The notes under the pieces are model-generated. The model was given only the letters and a program-made list of their open reading frames with translations. It was not told where the DNA came from and made no database searches. From assembly GCF_000013085.1 (NCBI RefSeq), contig NC_007643.1, positions 3,543,501-3,607,500 of the forward strand: 64,000 nucleotides of DNA, in the 5' to 3' direction. Of the stretch, positions 26,837-42,161 are shown piece by piece (the stretch's first letter is position 1; every line of letters begins with the position of its first letter). Source of the stretch: Rhodospirillum rubrum ATCC 11170 (GTDB lineage: Bacteria; Pseudomonadota; Alphaproteobacteria; Rhodospirillales; Rhodospirillaceae). The position numbers were made by a program, and so were the translations under genes.

Positions 26837-27040
26837 AACAAAACAAAGATTCCAATCCCTTTCTTAAGCGGAACTATAAAATAAATAGTGTTTTCTCTGA
26901 GCATTCTCTCCTATATCATGCGGCAAATCGACTCGATATCTCCTGATACCTCTCGAGAATCGAATCGATACCTTTCAGCCATTGCCATACGGCGAGCGCC
27001 CCCGCAAACGCGATATGGAAGATTAGAGAAAGGTATATCC
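26837..27040 (+). other. A+T-rich gap before the priming transferase gene
   Basis: This 204-base stretch continues the low-GC tract that begins near 26740. TATAAAATAAAT at 26875-26886 could be part of a promoter. No -35 box, sigma-54 element or terminator was convincing. Confidence 0.4.
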
Positions 27041-28492
27041 ATGATAAAAATTCTCGGTCACCACATATCCACACTATCCATAACCCTAGCCCTGTATGAG
27101 ACGCTCATATTCATGTGCGTTCTCTATTCCTTTATTTTCATAATGAGCTTCTTTTTTAACATACCTGTTCCAGAGAAGCTTTCTATGGTCATCCTTTTGG
27201 CTCTGACCGCCACTATAGCCGCCGGATCCCTTGGCCTATACAATCAAAGGCTCTTTGGAGACTTTAAAGAATTCATCTGGCGCATTGCTTTAACATTACC
27301 TCTTATCCTTCTGGCTGTATTGTTTGTTTCATTCGCCTACGGCGAGATAACAGCCACGGATCAATCGCCGTTTTATCTGGCCGCCGCCTTTGGCATTCCC
27401 GCCGCCCTGCTCCTGGTCGTTCTCGGCCGGGGAATCTGCTTCCGCATTCCGGGGATCAAGGCGTTTCGTCGGCGGATCCTGGTCTTGGGCACGGGCGAAA
27501 TGGCCGATCGGCTGGCGGCGCTGGAAACCTCGCAACCCTATCGTCATTACGAGATCATCGGCTTTGTCGCCCTGGGCGACGACCCCGCACCCCTTGGCGA
27601 AAAATGGCGGGTCTTCGACCGCAATTGCATCGAAACCCGCCACGATCTTCTGAAGATCTGCGCCGACCACAACATCAACGAGGTGATCTTCGCCGCCAGC
27701 GAACGCCGCCGCGCCAATTCCAGCACCTTCGGCCTGCCGGTCTGGGATCTTTTGGAATGCCGGCTGATGGGCATTCATGTCGCCGAATACGCCTCCTTCT
27801 GGGAGCGCGAGACCGGACGCATCGATCTTGATCACCTGCGGCCGGGTTGGCTGATCTTTTCGGAAGGCTTTCGCAACAGCAGCCGGCGGATGATCGCCAA
27901 GCGCTTCTTCGACGTGATCACCGCCTTGTTGCTGGTCATCCTCAGCCTGCCGGTGCTGGTGGCGGCGGCCATCGCCGTGAAGCTGAGCAGCCCGGGACCG
28001 GTCTTCTACCGCCAGGAACGGGTCGGGGTGAACGGCAAGCCCTTCAACCTGATCAAGTTCCGCAGCATGCCGATCGACGCCGAAAAGAACGGCCCGGTCT
28101 GGGGCACCGTCAAGGATAAGCGGGCGACCGGCGTCGGCTCCTTGCTGCGCCGCACGCGAATCGACGAGATCCCCCAGGTTTTCAACGTGCTGCGCGGCGA
28201 CATGAGCTTCATCGGCCCCCGCCCCGAACGCCCCGTCTTCGTCGAAGAGCTCAGCCGGGAACTCGACTTCTATGGCGAGCGTCACGCGGTGCGCCCGGGG
28301 ATCAGCGGCTGGGCCCAGATCAACTATCCCTATGGCGCCTCGGTCGCCGACGCCAAACAGAAACTGTCTTACGACCTTTACTACATCAAGAACGGCTCGC
28401 TGTTCCTCGACATCATCATCTTGTTCCAAACCTTCCGCGTCGTTCTATGGCCGGAGGGATCGAAGGAGAAAGCCGGGGCGGTCGTCCGCTAA
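27041..28492 (+). CDS. Priming undecaprenyl-phosphate sugar-1-phosphate transferase, PEP-CTERM locus type
   Basis: The product has 483 residues from the ATG at 27041 with GAGAAAGG upstream; a longer frame to 26888 has no ribosome-binding site. Four membrane helices and a CoA-binding-like domain (RRRILVLGTGEMADRLAALE) precede the catalytic C-terminal third: KRFFDVITALLLVILSLPVL, SSPGPVFYRQERVGVNGKPFNLIKFRSM, TRIDEIPQVFNVLRGDMSFIGPRPERP and RPGISGWAQINYPYG. This enzyme loads the first sugar phosphate on undecaprenyl phosphate and so starts glycan assembly. The first 110 codons and the 200 bases upstream are A+T-rich; codon use then returns to the GC-rich pattern, as if the N-terminus came from another source. 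Confidence 0.93.
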   Translation: MIKILGHHISTLSITLALYETLIFMCVLYSFIFIMSFFFNIPVPEKLSMVILLALTATIAAGSLGLYNQRLFGDFKEFIWRIALTLPLILLAVLFVSFAYGEITATDQSPFYLAAAFGIPAALLLVVLGRGICFRIPGIKAFRRRILVLGTGEMADRLAALETSQPYRHYEIIGFVALGDDPAPLGEKWRVFDRNCIETRHDLLKICADHNINEVIFAASERRRANSSTFGLPVWDLLECRLMGIHVAEYASFWERETGRIDLDHLRPGWLIFSEGFRNSSRRMIAKRFFDVITALLLVILSLPVLVAAAIAVKLSSPGPVFYRQERVGVNGKPFNLIKFRSMPIDAEKNGPVWGTVKDKRATGVGSLLRRTRIDEIPQVFNVLRGDMSFIGPRPERPVFVEELSRELDFYGERHAVRPGISGWAQINYPYGASVADAKQKLSYDLYYIKNGSLFLDIIILFQTFRVVLWPEGSKEKAGAVVR

Positions 28493-28507
28493 GGAAAGGG
28501 GCGCTTG

Positions 28508-30574
28508 ATGGTGATGGTCGTCGGATATTGCCTGGCCTGCGCCGCGTTCCTGGTGCTGATCGTCCAGGCGGTCAGCGGGCGCAGGCGGACCGGTCGCGAA
28601 AGGCTGGTTCTGGCCATGCCTTTGGTCGCCGGCGCCCTGTGGGCGGGGGTGACCGCGGCCCGCGCCGTGGTTCCCCTGCCCGATTGGGCCTTCGTCCTGG
28701 CCGAGATCGGCCGCGCCGCCTGCTGGATCGGCCTGCTGGCGGCCATCGTTCTTGAAAACCGCGAGCGGCGGCTGTTGGCGGTCTCGTTGCTGACCATCGT
28801 CCTCGGCGGCGGCGCCGTCATCCTCCACGCCGCCCTGCACGATCGCGACGCCTTCTGGTCGCTGACCTTATCAAGCCTGTTGCTCTACACCATCGCCGGC
28901 TTCGTCCTGCTCGAGCAACTCTACCGCTCGGCCCGCGAGCAGCAGAAATGGATGATCAAGCATCTTTCGATCGCCCTGGTCTGCTTTTTCGGCTTCGATC
29001 TTTACTTCTTCTCGACCGCCCTGGTCATGGGGGGCCTCGATATCGATCTGTTGACGGCGCGCGGCTACGTCGCGGCTTTTCTGGCGCTGATGGCGACGGT
29101 TTCGATCAGCCGGCTGAACGGCCATTCCGAACGCCTGCACCTGTCCCATGGCGCCGCCTTCCAATCGATGATCCTGGTCGCCTGTGGCCTCTATCTGGTC
29201 AGCATGGCCGCCATCGGCTACTACCTGCGCCATATCGGCGGCGCCTGGGGCGGGCCGCTTGAGATCGTCTTTTTCTTCGCCACTCTGGCGCTTCTCGGCA
29301 TCGGCCTGTCCTCGGGCGCGCTGCGCGCCCGCCTGCGGGTGATCGTCAGCAAGCATTTCTTCAAATACCGCTATGACTACCGCAACGAATGGCTGGGCTT
29401 CACCGCCACCATCACCGGGGCGGGCAGCGAAGGATTGCACGAGCGCATCGTCAAGGCGGTCGCCGCCATCATCGAAAGCACCGGCGGCGCCTTGTGGACC
29501 CGCAGCGTCGAAGATGGCGTTTTGCTGCCGACCGCCCGCTGGAACATGGGGGCCTCGCCGCTGCCGGCCATTCCCCTCGACTCCTCGCTCTGCCGCTATC
29601 TGCAAAGCCAGGCCTGGGTGGTCGACCTTTCCGAGGCCCTGACCTTCCCCGACCGCTACCCCGGCCTGACGCTGCCCGACTGGCTGGCCGAGCATCCCCG
29701 CGCCGGGCTTTGCGTGCCGCTGATCCTGCGCGAGGAACTGCAAGGCGTGCTGGTGCTCGGCCCCTTGCGGGCGCCGCGCAAGCTGGTGTGGGAAGACCTC
29801 GACATATTGAAAACCGTCGGCTGCCACGCGGCGGGCTATCTGTCGGAAGAACGCGCCCTCAACCGGCTGTCCGACGCCCAGCGCCTGGACGCCTTCAACC
29901 GCCGCTTCGCCTTCGTCATTCACGACATCAAAAACGTCGTCAGCCAGATGTGCCTGATGGCCAAAAACGCCGAGCGCTTTGGCGACAACCCGGATTTCCA
30001 GAAGGACATGATCGCCACCGTGGTTCATTCCGCCGATCGCCTTCAGAAACTTCTTCAAGATCTCAAGGCCGCCGGCCAGACCCCCGACCCGGCGGCCCTG
30101 TCCCCCGCCGCCGTCCCGCTGGCCGAGGTGGTGCGCGAGGCCGGGGAGCGCTGGCGGGCCCTGAAACCCGACCTGCTGGTCGACTTGGCCCCGGATTGGG
30201 CCCCGAACTCGGCCATCGTCTGCTCGGGGCGCGAGATGGCATCGGTTCTCGATCACCTTTTGCAAAACGCCATCGACGCCGTCGCCACCACCGGAGGGAC
30301 GGTGCGCCTGTCCCATCGCGAAGGCGGCGGTCAGGCAATCGTCGAAGTCGCCGACGAGGGGCCGGGAATGGAGGACGCCTTTATCGCCGACGGCCTGTTC
30401 CGACCGCTGAATTCGACCAAATCAACGGGTTTGGGAATCGGCGCCTTCCAGTGCCGCGAGATCGTACGCCGCATGGGCGGACAGTTGACCGTCACCTCCG
30501 ACCGGGGACGGGGCACCCGCATGACCGTGTTGCTGCCCGATAGGACCGCCCAGGCCCGCCGAGGTGCGGCATGA
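28508..30574 (+). CDS. prsK: PrsK sensor histidine kinase of the PEP-CTERM system
   Basis: This 688-residue membrane kinase has about nine N-terminal helices (residues 1-260), a GAF-like domain (residues 300-450, around LCVPLILREELQGVLVLGP) and a C-terminal kinase core. The phospho-acceptor is His472 in FVIHDIKNVVSQM. The ATP-binding part has the N box HLLQNAIDAVATTGG, the G1 box VADEGPGMED and STGLGIGAFQCREIVRRMGG. The layout is that of PrsK, partner of PrsR. Several start codons are stacked (TTG 28505, ATG 28508, GTG, ATG 28514); the ATG at 28508 was chosen for its distance from AAGGAAAGGGG. It overlaps prsR by ATGA. Confidence 0.93.
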   Translation: MVMVVGYCLACAAFLVLIVQAVSGRRRTGRERLVLAMPLVAGALWAGVTAARAVVPLPDWAFVLAEIGRAACWIGLLAAIVLENRERRLLAVSLLTIVLGGGAVILHAALHDRDAFWSLTLSSLLLYTIAGFVLLEQLYRSAREQQKWMIKHLSIALVCFFGFDLYFFSTALVMGGLDIDLLTARGYVAAFLALMATVSISRLNGHSERLHLSHGAAFQSMILVACGLYLVSMAAIGYYLRHIGGAWGGPLEIVFFFATLALLGIGLSSGALRARLRVIVSKHFFKYRYDYRNEWLGFTATITGAGSEGLHERIVKAVAAIIESTGGALWTRSVEDGVLLPTARWNMGASPLPAIPLDSSLCRYLQSQAWVVDLSEALTFPDRYPGLTLPDWLAEHPRAGLCVPLILREELQGVLVLGPLRAPRKLVWEDLDILKTVGCHAAGYLSEERALNRLSDAQRLDAFNRRFAFVIHDIKNVVSQMCLMAKNAERFGDNPDFQKDMIATVVHSADRLQKLLQDLKAAGQTPDPAALSPAAVPLAEVVREAGERWRALKPDLLVDLAPDWAPNSAIVCSGREMASVLDHLLQNAIDAVATTGGTVRLSHREGGGQAIVEVADEGPGMEDAFIADGLFRPLNSTKSTGLGIGAFQCREIVRRMGGQLTVTSDRGRGTRMTVLLPDRTAQARRGAA

Positions 30575-31917
30575 CCGAACCGCTCCCCCGCCTGCTGATC
30601 GTCGAGGATGATCTGGGTGTGCAGTCCCAGCTCAAGTGGAGCTTCTCCGACGAGTGGCTGATCGATGTCGCCGCCGATCGGGCCAAGGCGCTCGAGATCG
30701 CCGCGCGCACCCCGCCGACCATCGTCATCCTCGATCTAGGCCTGCCCCCCGAGCCCAATGGCGCGGGCGAGGGGCTGGCGACCCTGGAAGGGCTGATCTC
30801 GCTTAATCCGCTGACCAAGGTCATCGTCTCAAGCGGCAATGAGGACCACCGCCATGCCCTGTCGGCCATTCGCCTGGGGGCCTATGATTTCTATCCCAAG
30901 CCGGTCGACATCGAGCATCTGCGGCTGATCACCGCCCGGGCGGCCCATCTGCGCCGCCTTGAAGAGGAAAACCGCCAGCTCGCCCGCGCCGGCCACGCCG
31001 GTCCCTTGGCCAATGTCATCGGCGAAAGCGCCGCCATCCAAGCGGTCTGCCAGATGGTGCGCCGCGTCGCCTCGACCACGGTGAACGTGCTGTTGCTAGG
31101 CGAAAGCGGCACCGGCAAAGAGGTTTTCGCCCATTCCCTCCATCAGCTCAGCGGCCGCGCCGGCCAACCCTTCGTCGCCATCAACTGCGCGGCCATCCCC
31201 GAAAACCTGCTTGAAAGCGAGTTGTTCGGCCACGAGAAGGGCGCCTTCACCGGGGCCTTGCGCCAGACCACCGGCAAGATCCAGCAGGCCAATGGCGGAA
31301 CCCTGTTCCTTGATGAAATCGGCGATATGCCGCCACCCCTTCAGGCCAAGTTGCTGCGCTTCCTGCAAAGCCGGGTGATCGAGCGGGTCGGCGGCCGGCA
31401 AAGCCTGGAGGTCGATGTCCGCATCGTTTCGGCCACCAACCGCGATCTTGGCGCCTTGATCGAAAAGGGCGAGTTCCGCGAGGATCTTTATTACCGCCTC
31501 GACGAGGTGAAGATCGCCCTGCCGCCTTTGCGCGACCGCATCGAAGACGCCCCCCTGCTCGCCCAGTATTTTCTCGATTCCTTCGCCGCCAGCATGGGCC
31601 GCAAGGTGACCGGCTTCAGCTCCGACGCCCAGGTCGCCCTGTCGGCCCATCCCTGGCCGGGCAATGTCCGCGAACTGGAAAACCGGGTGAAACGGGCGGT
31701 GGTTCTGGCCGAGGGACGGCTGGTGACCGCCAAGGATATGGATCTGGTCGGCGGCGCCATGCCCACCCTGCGCGAGAGCCGCCGTCGGGCCGATTATCAG
31801 GCGGTCACCACCGCCCTGTTGCTGGCGGGCAATAATCTTTCGCTGGCGGCCAAGTATCTCGGCATCAGCCGACCGACTTTATACGACTTGATCGAGACCC
31901 ATAACATTCACGTTTAA
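30571..31917 (+). CDS. prsR: PrsR sigma-54-dependent response regulator
   Basis: This 448-residue regulator is built of three parts. The receiver domain has LLIVEDD and the phospho-acceptor Asp55 in VILDLGLPP. The AAA+ activator domain has the Walker A GESGTGKE near residue 176, the sigma-54 contact motif GAFTGA at 224-229, and LFLDEIGDMP as Walker B. The Fis-type helix-turn-helix (LAAKYLGISRPTLYDLIETHNI) ends the protein. It is the standard partner of PrsK and should activate RpoN promoters of PEP-CTERM genes; the promoter at 18237-18252 is the natural target in this window. Confidence 0.95.
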   Translation: MTEPLPRLLIVEDDLGVQSQLKWSFSDEWLIDVAADRAKALEIAARTPPTIVILDLGLPPEPNGAGEGLATLEGLISLNPLTKVIVSSGNEDHRHALSAIRLGAYDFYPKPVDIEHLRLITARAAHLRRLEEENRQLARAGHAGPLANVIGESAAIQAVCQMVRRVASTTVNVLLLGESGTGKEVFAHSLHQLSGRAGQPFVAINCAAIPENLLESELFGHEKGAFTGALRQTTGKIQQANGGTLFLDEIGDMPPPLQAKLLRFLQSRVIERVGGRQSLEVDVRIVSATNRDLGALIEKGEFREDLYYRLDEVKIALPPLRDRIEDAPLLAQYFLDSFAASMGRKVTGFSSDAQVALSAHPWPGNVRELENRVKRAVVLAEGRLVTAKDMDLVGGAMPTLRESRRRADYQAVTTALLLAGNNLSLAAKYLGISRPTLYDLIETHNIHV

Positions 31918-31922
31918 TGACC

Positions 31923-31948
31923 CCGGGACATCAGGCCGGGACATCAGG
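31923..31948 (+). repeat. Tandem 13-bp duplication
   Basis: CCGGGACATCAGG is present twice without a gap (31923-31935, 31936-31948) in the short space between prsR and the next gene. It looks like a replication-slippage duplication; no role is evident. Confidence 0.7.
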
Positions 31949-31959
31949 ACTGTTCAGTG

Positions 31960-33159
31960 ATGGCCGATATTCTTTTCCTGTGCCAGCGCATCCCCTTCCC
32001 TCCCACAAAGGGGGACAAGATCCGCTCGTTCCATATTCTTGACCATCTCGCGCGCCGCCACCGCATTCACCTTGGCACCTTCGTCGACGATCCCGAAGAT
32101 CGCGGCTTCGAGGCCGATCTGAAACGCTATTGCGCCGATGCCCTGGTGCTGCCCTTGGATCGCCGGGTGGCGACGGGGCGGGCGCTTTTGGCGCTGCCCA
32201 GCGCCACCCCGCTCAGCATCGCCTTTTACCGCGATCGCCGCATGCAGCGCTGGGTCGACGGGGTGCTGGCCCGCCGCCCGGCGGCGGCCTTCCTGTTTTC
32301 CTCGGCGATGGCCCAATATGTGGTCGGTCATCCCGCCGCCCCGCCCCGGGTGGTGATGGACTTCGTCGATGTCGATTCCGAGAAATGGGCGGCCTATGCC
32401 CGCGATCGCCAGGGGCCACGGCGCTGGGTCTATGCCCGCGAGGCCAAACGCCTGCTCGCGTACGACCGCCAGATCGCCGCGCGGGTCGATGCCTCGCTGT
32501 TCGTTTCGCAAGCCGAGGCCGATCTGTTTGGCACGCTGGCGCCCGAAAGCGCCGGGCGCATCCACCCCCTGTCCAACGGCATCGATACCGTTTTCTTCGA
32601 TCCGACCCTGACCTATGCCGATCCCTATTCCCCGGGCAAACCGGTGCTGGTTTTCACCGGAGCGATGGATTACGAGCCCAACGTCAAGGCGGTTTGCTGG
32701 TTCGCCTCCCAGGTCCTGCCGCTGGTCCGCGCCGCCCGGCCGGCCGCCGAATTCTGGATCGTCGGCGCCAATCCCGCGTCGGCGGTGCGCGCCCTCGACC
32801 GCCATCCCGGGGTCACGGTCACCGGCCGCGTCGCCGATATCCGCCCCTATCTCGCCCATGCCGATGTGGCCGTCGCCCCGATGTTCCTCGGCCGGGGCAT
32901 TCAGAACAAGGTTCTGGAAGCCATGGCGATGGCCCGGCCGACGGTGGTTTCGGCCGAAGCGGTGGAAGGGATCGGCGCGGGCGATGGCGCCGAGCTTCTG
33001 GTCGCCCCGCTTTCACCCCGGGGCTTCGCCGATGCCACGCTTGAGGCCCTGGCCCCCGGAGCCGCCGCCCTCGGCCAGCGGGCGCGGCGCTATCTGCTTG
33101 ATGCTTTCGCCTGGGAGCGGACCATCGCCCCCTTGGGCGCCTGTCTTGGCCTGCCGTGA
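31960..33159 (+). CDS. Glycosyltransferase, PEP-CTERM/EpsH1-associated sugar transferase 1 family
   Basis: The product has 399 residues from the ATG at 31960, one codon after a GTG. ADILFLCQRIPFPPTKGDKIRSFHILDHL is the characteristic opening of the locus-specific sugar transferase family that accompanies exosortase A. Then VMDFVDVDSEKWAAYA, FVSQAEADLFGTLAPES and the GT4 donor site FLGRGIQNKVLEAMAMARPTV follow. It adds one sugar to the lipid-linked glycan; which one is not readable. It lies 40 bases after prsR on the same strand. Confidence 0.9.
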   Translation: MADILFLCQRIPFPPTKGDKIRSFHILDHLARRHRIHLGTFVDDPEDRGFEADLKRYCADALVLPLDRRVATGRALLALPSATPLSIAFYRDRRMQRWVDGVLARRPAAAFLFSSAMAQYVVGHPAAPPRVVMDFVDVDSEKWAAYARDRQGPRRWVYAREAKRLLAYDRQIAARVDASLFVSQAEADLFGTLAPESAGRIHPLSNGIDTVFFDPTLTYADPYSPGKPVLVFTGAMDYEPNVKAVCWFASQVLPLVRAARPAAEFWIVGANPASAVRALDRHPGVTVTGRVADIRPYLAHADVAVAPMFLGRGIQNKVLEAMAMARPTVVSAEAVEGIGAGDGAELLVAPLSPRGFADATLEALAPGAAALGQRARRYLLDAFAWERTIAPLGACLGLP

Positions 33160-33191
33160 TGGCGCCCCCCCGTCGATGGAGGCTCGCCGGT

Positions 33192-33641
33192 CTAGCTCCG
33201 CCGCATCAGCTTCTGCAAAAGAACGCGGACAAAAACACCGACCAGCGCGCCCGTTCCATTGGCGGCGAAGTCGCCCCACGAGCCAAGTCGACCGGGGATC
33301 GAGCCTTGGGCGATCTCCAACCCGCCACCAAGCCCGGCGGCCATGCACACCGCCAACCAGGGCGGCAAGCGGCAGGCCAACAGCAGCGCCAAGCCGCCAT
33401 AGGCCGAAGCATGAATGATCTTGTCAAAGCCGAAGGTGGGCGGCGGCCCCATGTTCGGAGCAAGGGAACCGATGGTGATCGTCAACACCGCGAGCACAAT
33501 GCAAAGCCAAACCCAAGAGCTTCGCAGAAAAACGGCAAACAAACCGACGGCCCGATCCTGTGAAGAGCGCGCTTTGATTCGATCGCCCAAAGGGGCCGCG
33601 GCCACCGGCGGGGAAAGCGGGTCCCTATCAGGAAGTGACAT
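33192..33641 (-). CDS. VanZ-like membrane protein
   Basis: The 149-residue protein has four hydrophobic helices and the VanZ-family core: SLAPNMGPPPTFGFDKIIHASAYGGLALLLA, where the DK-xxH motif and the following GLA are typical, then GLEIAQGSIPGRLGSWGDFAANGTGALVG with the E-x-x-Q and D-x-x-A-N-x-x-G signature. VanZ-like proteins often sit in exosortase loci, but their biochemical role is unknown. The gene converges on the preceding sugar transferase and diverges from the next. Confidence 0.87.
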   Translation of the reverse strand: MSLPDRDPLSPPVAAAPLGDRIKARSSQDRAVGLFAVFLRSSWVWLCIVLAVLTITIGSLAPNMGPPPTFGFDKIIHASAYGGLALLLACRLPPWLAVCMAAGLGGGLEIAQGSIPGRLGSWGDFAANGTGALVGVFVRVLLQKLMRRS

Positions 33642-33824
33642 GAGAACACCTTGTCTGTTCGGGCAAGAAACGTAAAGGGGAATTCAAATCCCAGACTCAA
33701 TTCTTATATTATTCTAGTTAAAGTTTTCGACGGCCCGGAAACCCCGGTTTCGCGCCAGTCGCCCCATCTGACCCGGGATTCTTGTCAGCACTGTGATCCA
33801 TTCACCCTCAACCGGGGCGCTATC

Positions 33825-35078
33825 GTGAAAATCCTTTATCACCACCGAACCCAGGCCAACGACGGATGCGCCGTTCATATCACCGAAATGATCGCCGCCC
33901 TGCGGCGCGACGGTCACGAGGTGGTGGTGGTGGCGCCGGCGGTGGCGAAGGGCGAACCCTCGGCCGAGAAGACCACGGGCGGGCTGATCGCCACTTTGCG
34001 CAAAAGACTTCCCAAGGCCGCCTTTGAAGCTCTGGAGTTCCTGTATTCCGGGTTTGCTTATTTTCGTTTATTGCGCGCGGTGTTTTCCCACCGCCCCGAC
34101 GTTCTTTATGAACGCTACAGCCTTTTCATGCCGACCGGCACTTGGATTCGCCGAACCTGCGGCCTGCCGGTTCTCCTCGAGGTCAATTCGCCTTTGCGCG
34201 AGGAGCGCGCCCGGCACGGCGGACTGGCCCTGGGCGCCCTGGCCGGCTGGACCGAGCGGGTGTCATGGAAAGGCGCCGATCGCGTGCTGCCGGTCACCGC
34301 CGTGCTCGCCCGCCAGATCAGCGCCATCGGCGTGGCCGAAGGGCGGATCAGCGTGATCGCCAATGGCATCAATCCCCAAACCTTCGGCCCTTTGCCCGAG
34401 GGCGACCAAGCCAAGGCCGCCCTTGGTCTGGAGGGCAAACTGGTTCTCGGCTTCACCGGCTTCGTCCGCGATTGGCACGGATTGGACCGGGTGATCGAGG
34501 CGCTGCCCCGCACCCCCCAGGCCCATCTGCTGATCGTCGGCGACGGCCCGGCGCGCCAGGATCTGCTCGCCCGCGCCCAGCAGATGGACGTTGGCGAGCG
34601 CGTCAGCTTTACCGGCGTGCTGCCCCACGCCCGCATCGCCGGCCATGTCGCCGCCTTCGATATCGCCCTGCAGCCGGCGGTCACCGCCTATGCCTCGCCG
34701 CTCAAGCTTTTTGAATACCTTCAGATGGGGCGGACCATTCTGGCTCCCGACCAGCCCAATCTGCGCGAGATCCTGACCGATGGCGTGAACGCCCGTCTGT
34801 TCGACGCCGAGCGCGGCGAAGCCTTCGCCGAAGCGCTCGACGGCCTGATCGCCAACCCCGAGGAGCGCCGCCGTCTGGCCGAAGGCGCCCGGGCGACGAT
34901 CGCCCGCCTTGGCTTGACCTGGGATCACAACGCCCGCCGGGTCGTCGCCCTCGCCCAAGCCGCGCTTCTCGCCTGCCCCCGCCGGCGCCCCGCCGCCGGA
35001 ACGGCAGGGCCCCTTGGTCCGACGGCGGCCCGCCCTTCCTCCCGGGCAGCGGACGATCCCCCCGGCGCGCCGCGGTAG
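33825..35078 (+). CDS. Family 4 glycosyltransferase
   Basis: The product has 417 residues from the GTG at 33825 (VKILYHHRTQANDGCAVHITEMIAAL), preceded by CGGGGCG; a longer frame to 33651 would add an atypical N-terminus across the A+T-rich divergent promoter region. GT-B features include RPDVLYERYSLFMPTGTWIRRTCGLPVLLEVNSPL, SVIANGINPQTFGP and the donor-site segment AYASPLKLFEYLQMGRTILAPDQPNLREI. The tail of about 30 residues is Pro/Ala/Arg-rich and probably disordered. The divergent 183-base gap at 33642-33824 likely drives this gene and the VanZ-like gene. Confidence 0.88.
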   Translation: MKILYHHRTQANDGCAVHITEMIAALRRDGHEVVVVAPAVAKGEPSAEKTTGGLIATLRKRLPKAAFEALEFLYSGFAYFRLLRAVFSHRPDVLYERYSLFMPTGTWIRRTCGLPVLLEVNSPLREERARHGGLALGALAGWTERVSWKGADRVLPVTAVLARQISAIGVAEGRISVIANGINPQTFGPLPEGDQAKAALGLEGKLVLGFTGFVRDWHGLDRVIEALPRTPQAHLLIVGDGPARQDLLARAQQMDVGERVSFTGVLPHARIAGHVAAFDIALQPAVTAYASPLKLFEYLQMGRTILAPDQPNLREILTDGVNARLFDAERGEAFAEALDGLIANPEERRRLAEGARATIARLGLTWDHNARRVVALAQAALLACPRRRPAAGTAGPLGPTAARPSSRAADDPPGAPR

Positions 35079-35141
35079 ATCCCAAACCAAGGGACAGCGG
35101 GACCGCGACGCGCAGGGACAAAAAATCATAAGGAGATCACC

Positions 35142-36128
35142 ATGACAGCCCTCACAGAGATCGATGCCCGCCATGCCGCTTGGCGTGGCCGGCGGGTGCT
35201 GGTCACCGGCGGCGCCGGCTTCATCGGCGGCCATTTGTGCCGACGCCTGGTTGGCCTGGGGGCCGAGGTCGTCGTTCTTGACGACCTGAGCACCGGCCGC
35301 CGCGACACGGTCCCCCGGGGGGTCCGCCTGATCGTCGGCTCGGTCACCGACCCGGCTCTGGTGCGCAAGGCGTTGCAAGGAACGGAAGGCTGCTTCCACC
35401 TTGCCGCCATCGCCTCGGTGCCGCTGTCGGTCAGCGCCCTGGTCGATTGCCATGCCGTCAACCAGACGGGAACCCTGCGCCTGATCGAAGGTCTGCGCGA
35501 TAACGGCGGCGGGCGGTTGGTCTACGCCTCGAGTTCGGCGGTCTTTGGCGATCCGGTCGCCCTGCCGCTGACCATGGCCTCGCCAACGCGGCCGATCTCG
35601 CCCTATGGCGTCGACAAGCTGGCCTGTGAAGCCCACGCCCGGGTGGCCGGCGGGCTTTATGGGCTGAAAAGCTTCGGCCTGCGCTTCTTCAACGTTTATG
35701 GCGAGGGGCAATCCGACGATTCGCCCTATAGCGGCGTCATCGCCCTCTTCAATCGCAAGCTCCGCGACGGTCAGCCGATCACCGTCTTTGGTGACGGCTC
35801 CCAAAGCCGCGACTTCGTCTATGTCGGCGATGTCATCGAGGGGCTGCTCGCCGCCTGGAACGAGGCCAGCGTCCGCGGACCGGTGGAAACCGTCGGCACC
35901 GGCTGCCCGACCACCGTGATGGATCTGGCCCGGACGATCATGGAGGTCCACGGCCGCAGCGTTCCCGTCGTTCACGCCCCGCCGCGCGAAGCCGATATCG
36001 AACATTCCTACGGCAAGGCCGATTTCCTGGCCCGCATCCTGCCCAAGCCGGCGGTGGCTTTGCGCGCCGGGTTGGCGCGGACGCTGTCGATCTCTCCCCC
36101 CGCCGCAACCTTGGCCCCAACTCCATAG
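35142..36128 (+). CDS. NAD-dependent nucleotide-sugar epimerase/dehydratase
   Basis: This 328-residue extended short-chain dehydrogenase is similar to UDP-glucose 4-epimerases. It has the Rossmann motif VLVTGGAGFIGGHLCRRLV at about 19-37, VLDDLSTGRRD for NAD selectivity, the catalytic serine region YASSSAVFGDP and YGVDKLACE with the active Tyr-x-x-x-Lys. RFFNVYGEGQ and GSQSRDFVYVGDV are standard substrate-site segments. It probably supplies an epimerised sugar nucleotide for the locus. A GGAGATCACC site precedes the ATG, and the NRPS gene starts 11 bases after its stop. Confidence 0.92.
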   Translation: MTALTEIDARHAAWRGRRVLVTGGAGFIGGHLCRRLVGLGAEVVVLDDLSTGRRDTVPRGVRLIVGSVTDPALVRKALQGTEGCFHLAAIASVPLSVSALVDCHAVNQTGTLRLIEGLRDNGGGRLVYASSSAVFGDPVALPLTMASPTRPISPYGVDKLACEAHARVAGGLYGLKSFGLRFFNVYGEGQSDDSPYSGVIALFNRKLRDGQPITVFGDGSQSRDFVYVGDVIEGLLAAWNEASVRGPVETVGTGCPTTVMDLARTIMEVHGRSVPVVHAPPREADIEHSYGKADFLARILPKPAVALRAGLARTLSISPPAATLAPTP

Positions 36129-36139
36129 GCGTCAGCACC

Positions 36140-42139
<6,000 letters not shown>

Positions 42140-42161
42140 TGGGAAGGGATGGGGGGAGTCC

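Noticed and set aside
33166-33172. C7 run between convergent genes as another phase-variable site
   Set aside because: It lies between two stop codons, so a length change would not affect any protein, and 7-base runs are expected by chance in such GC-rich DNA.
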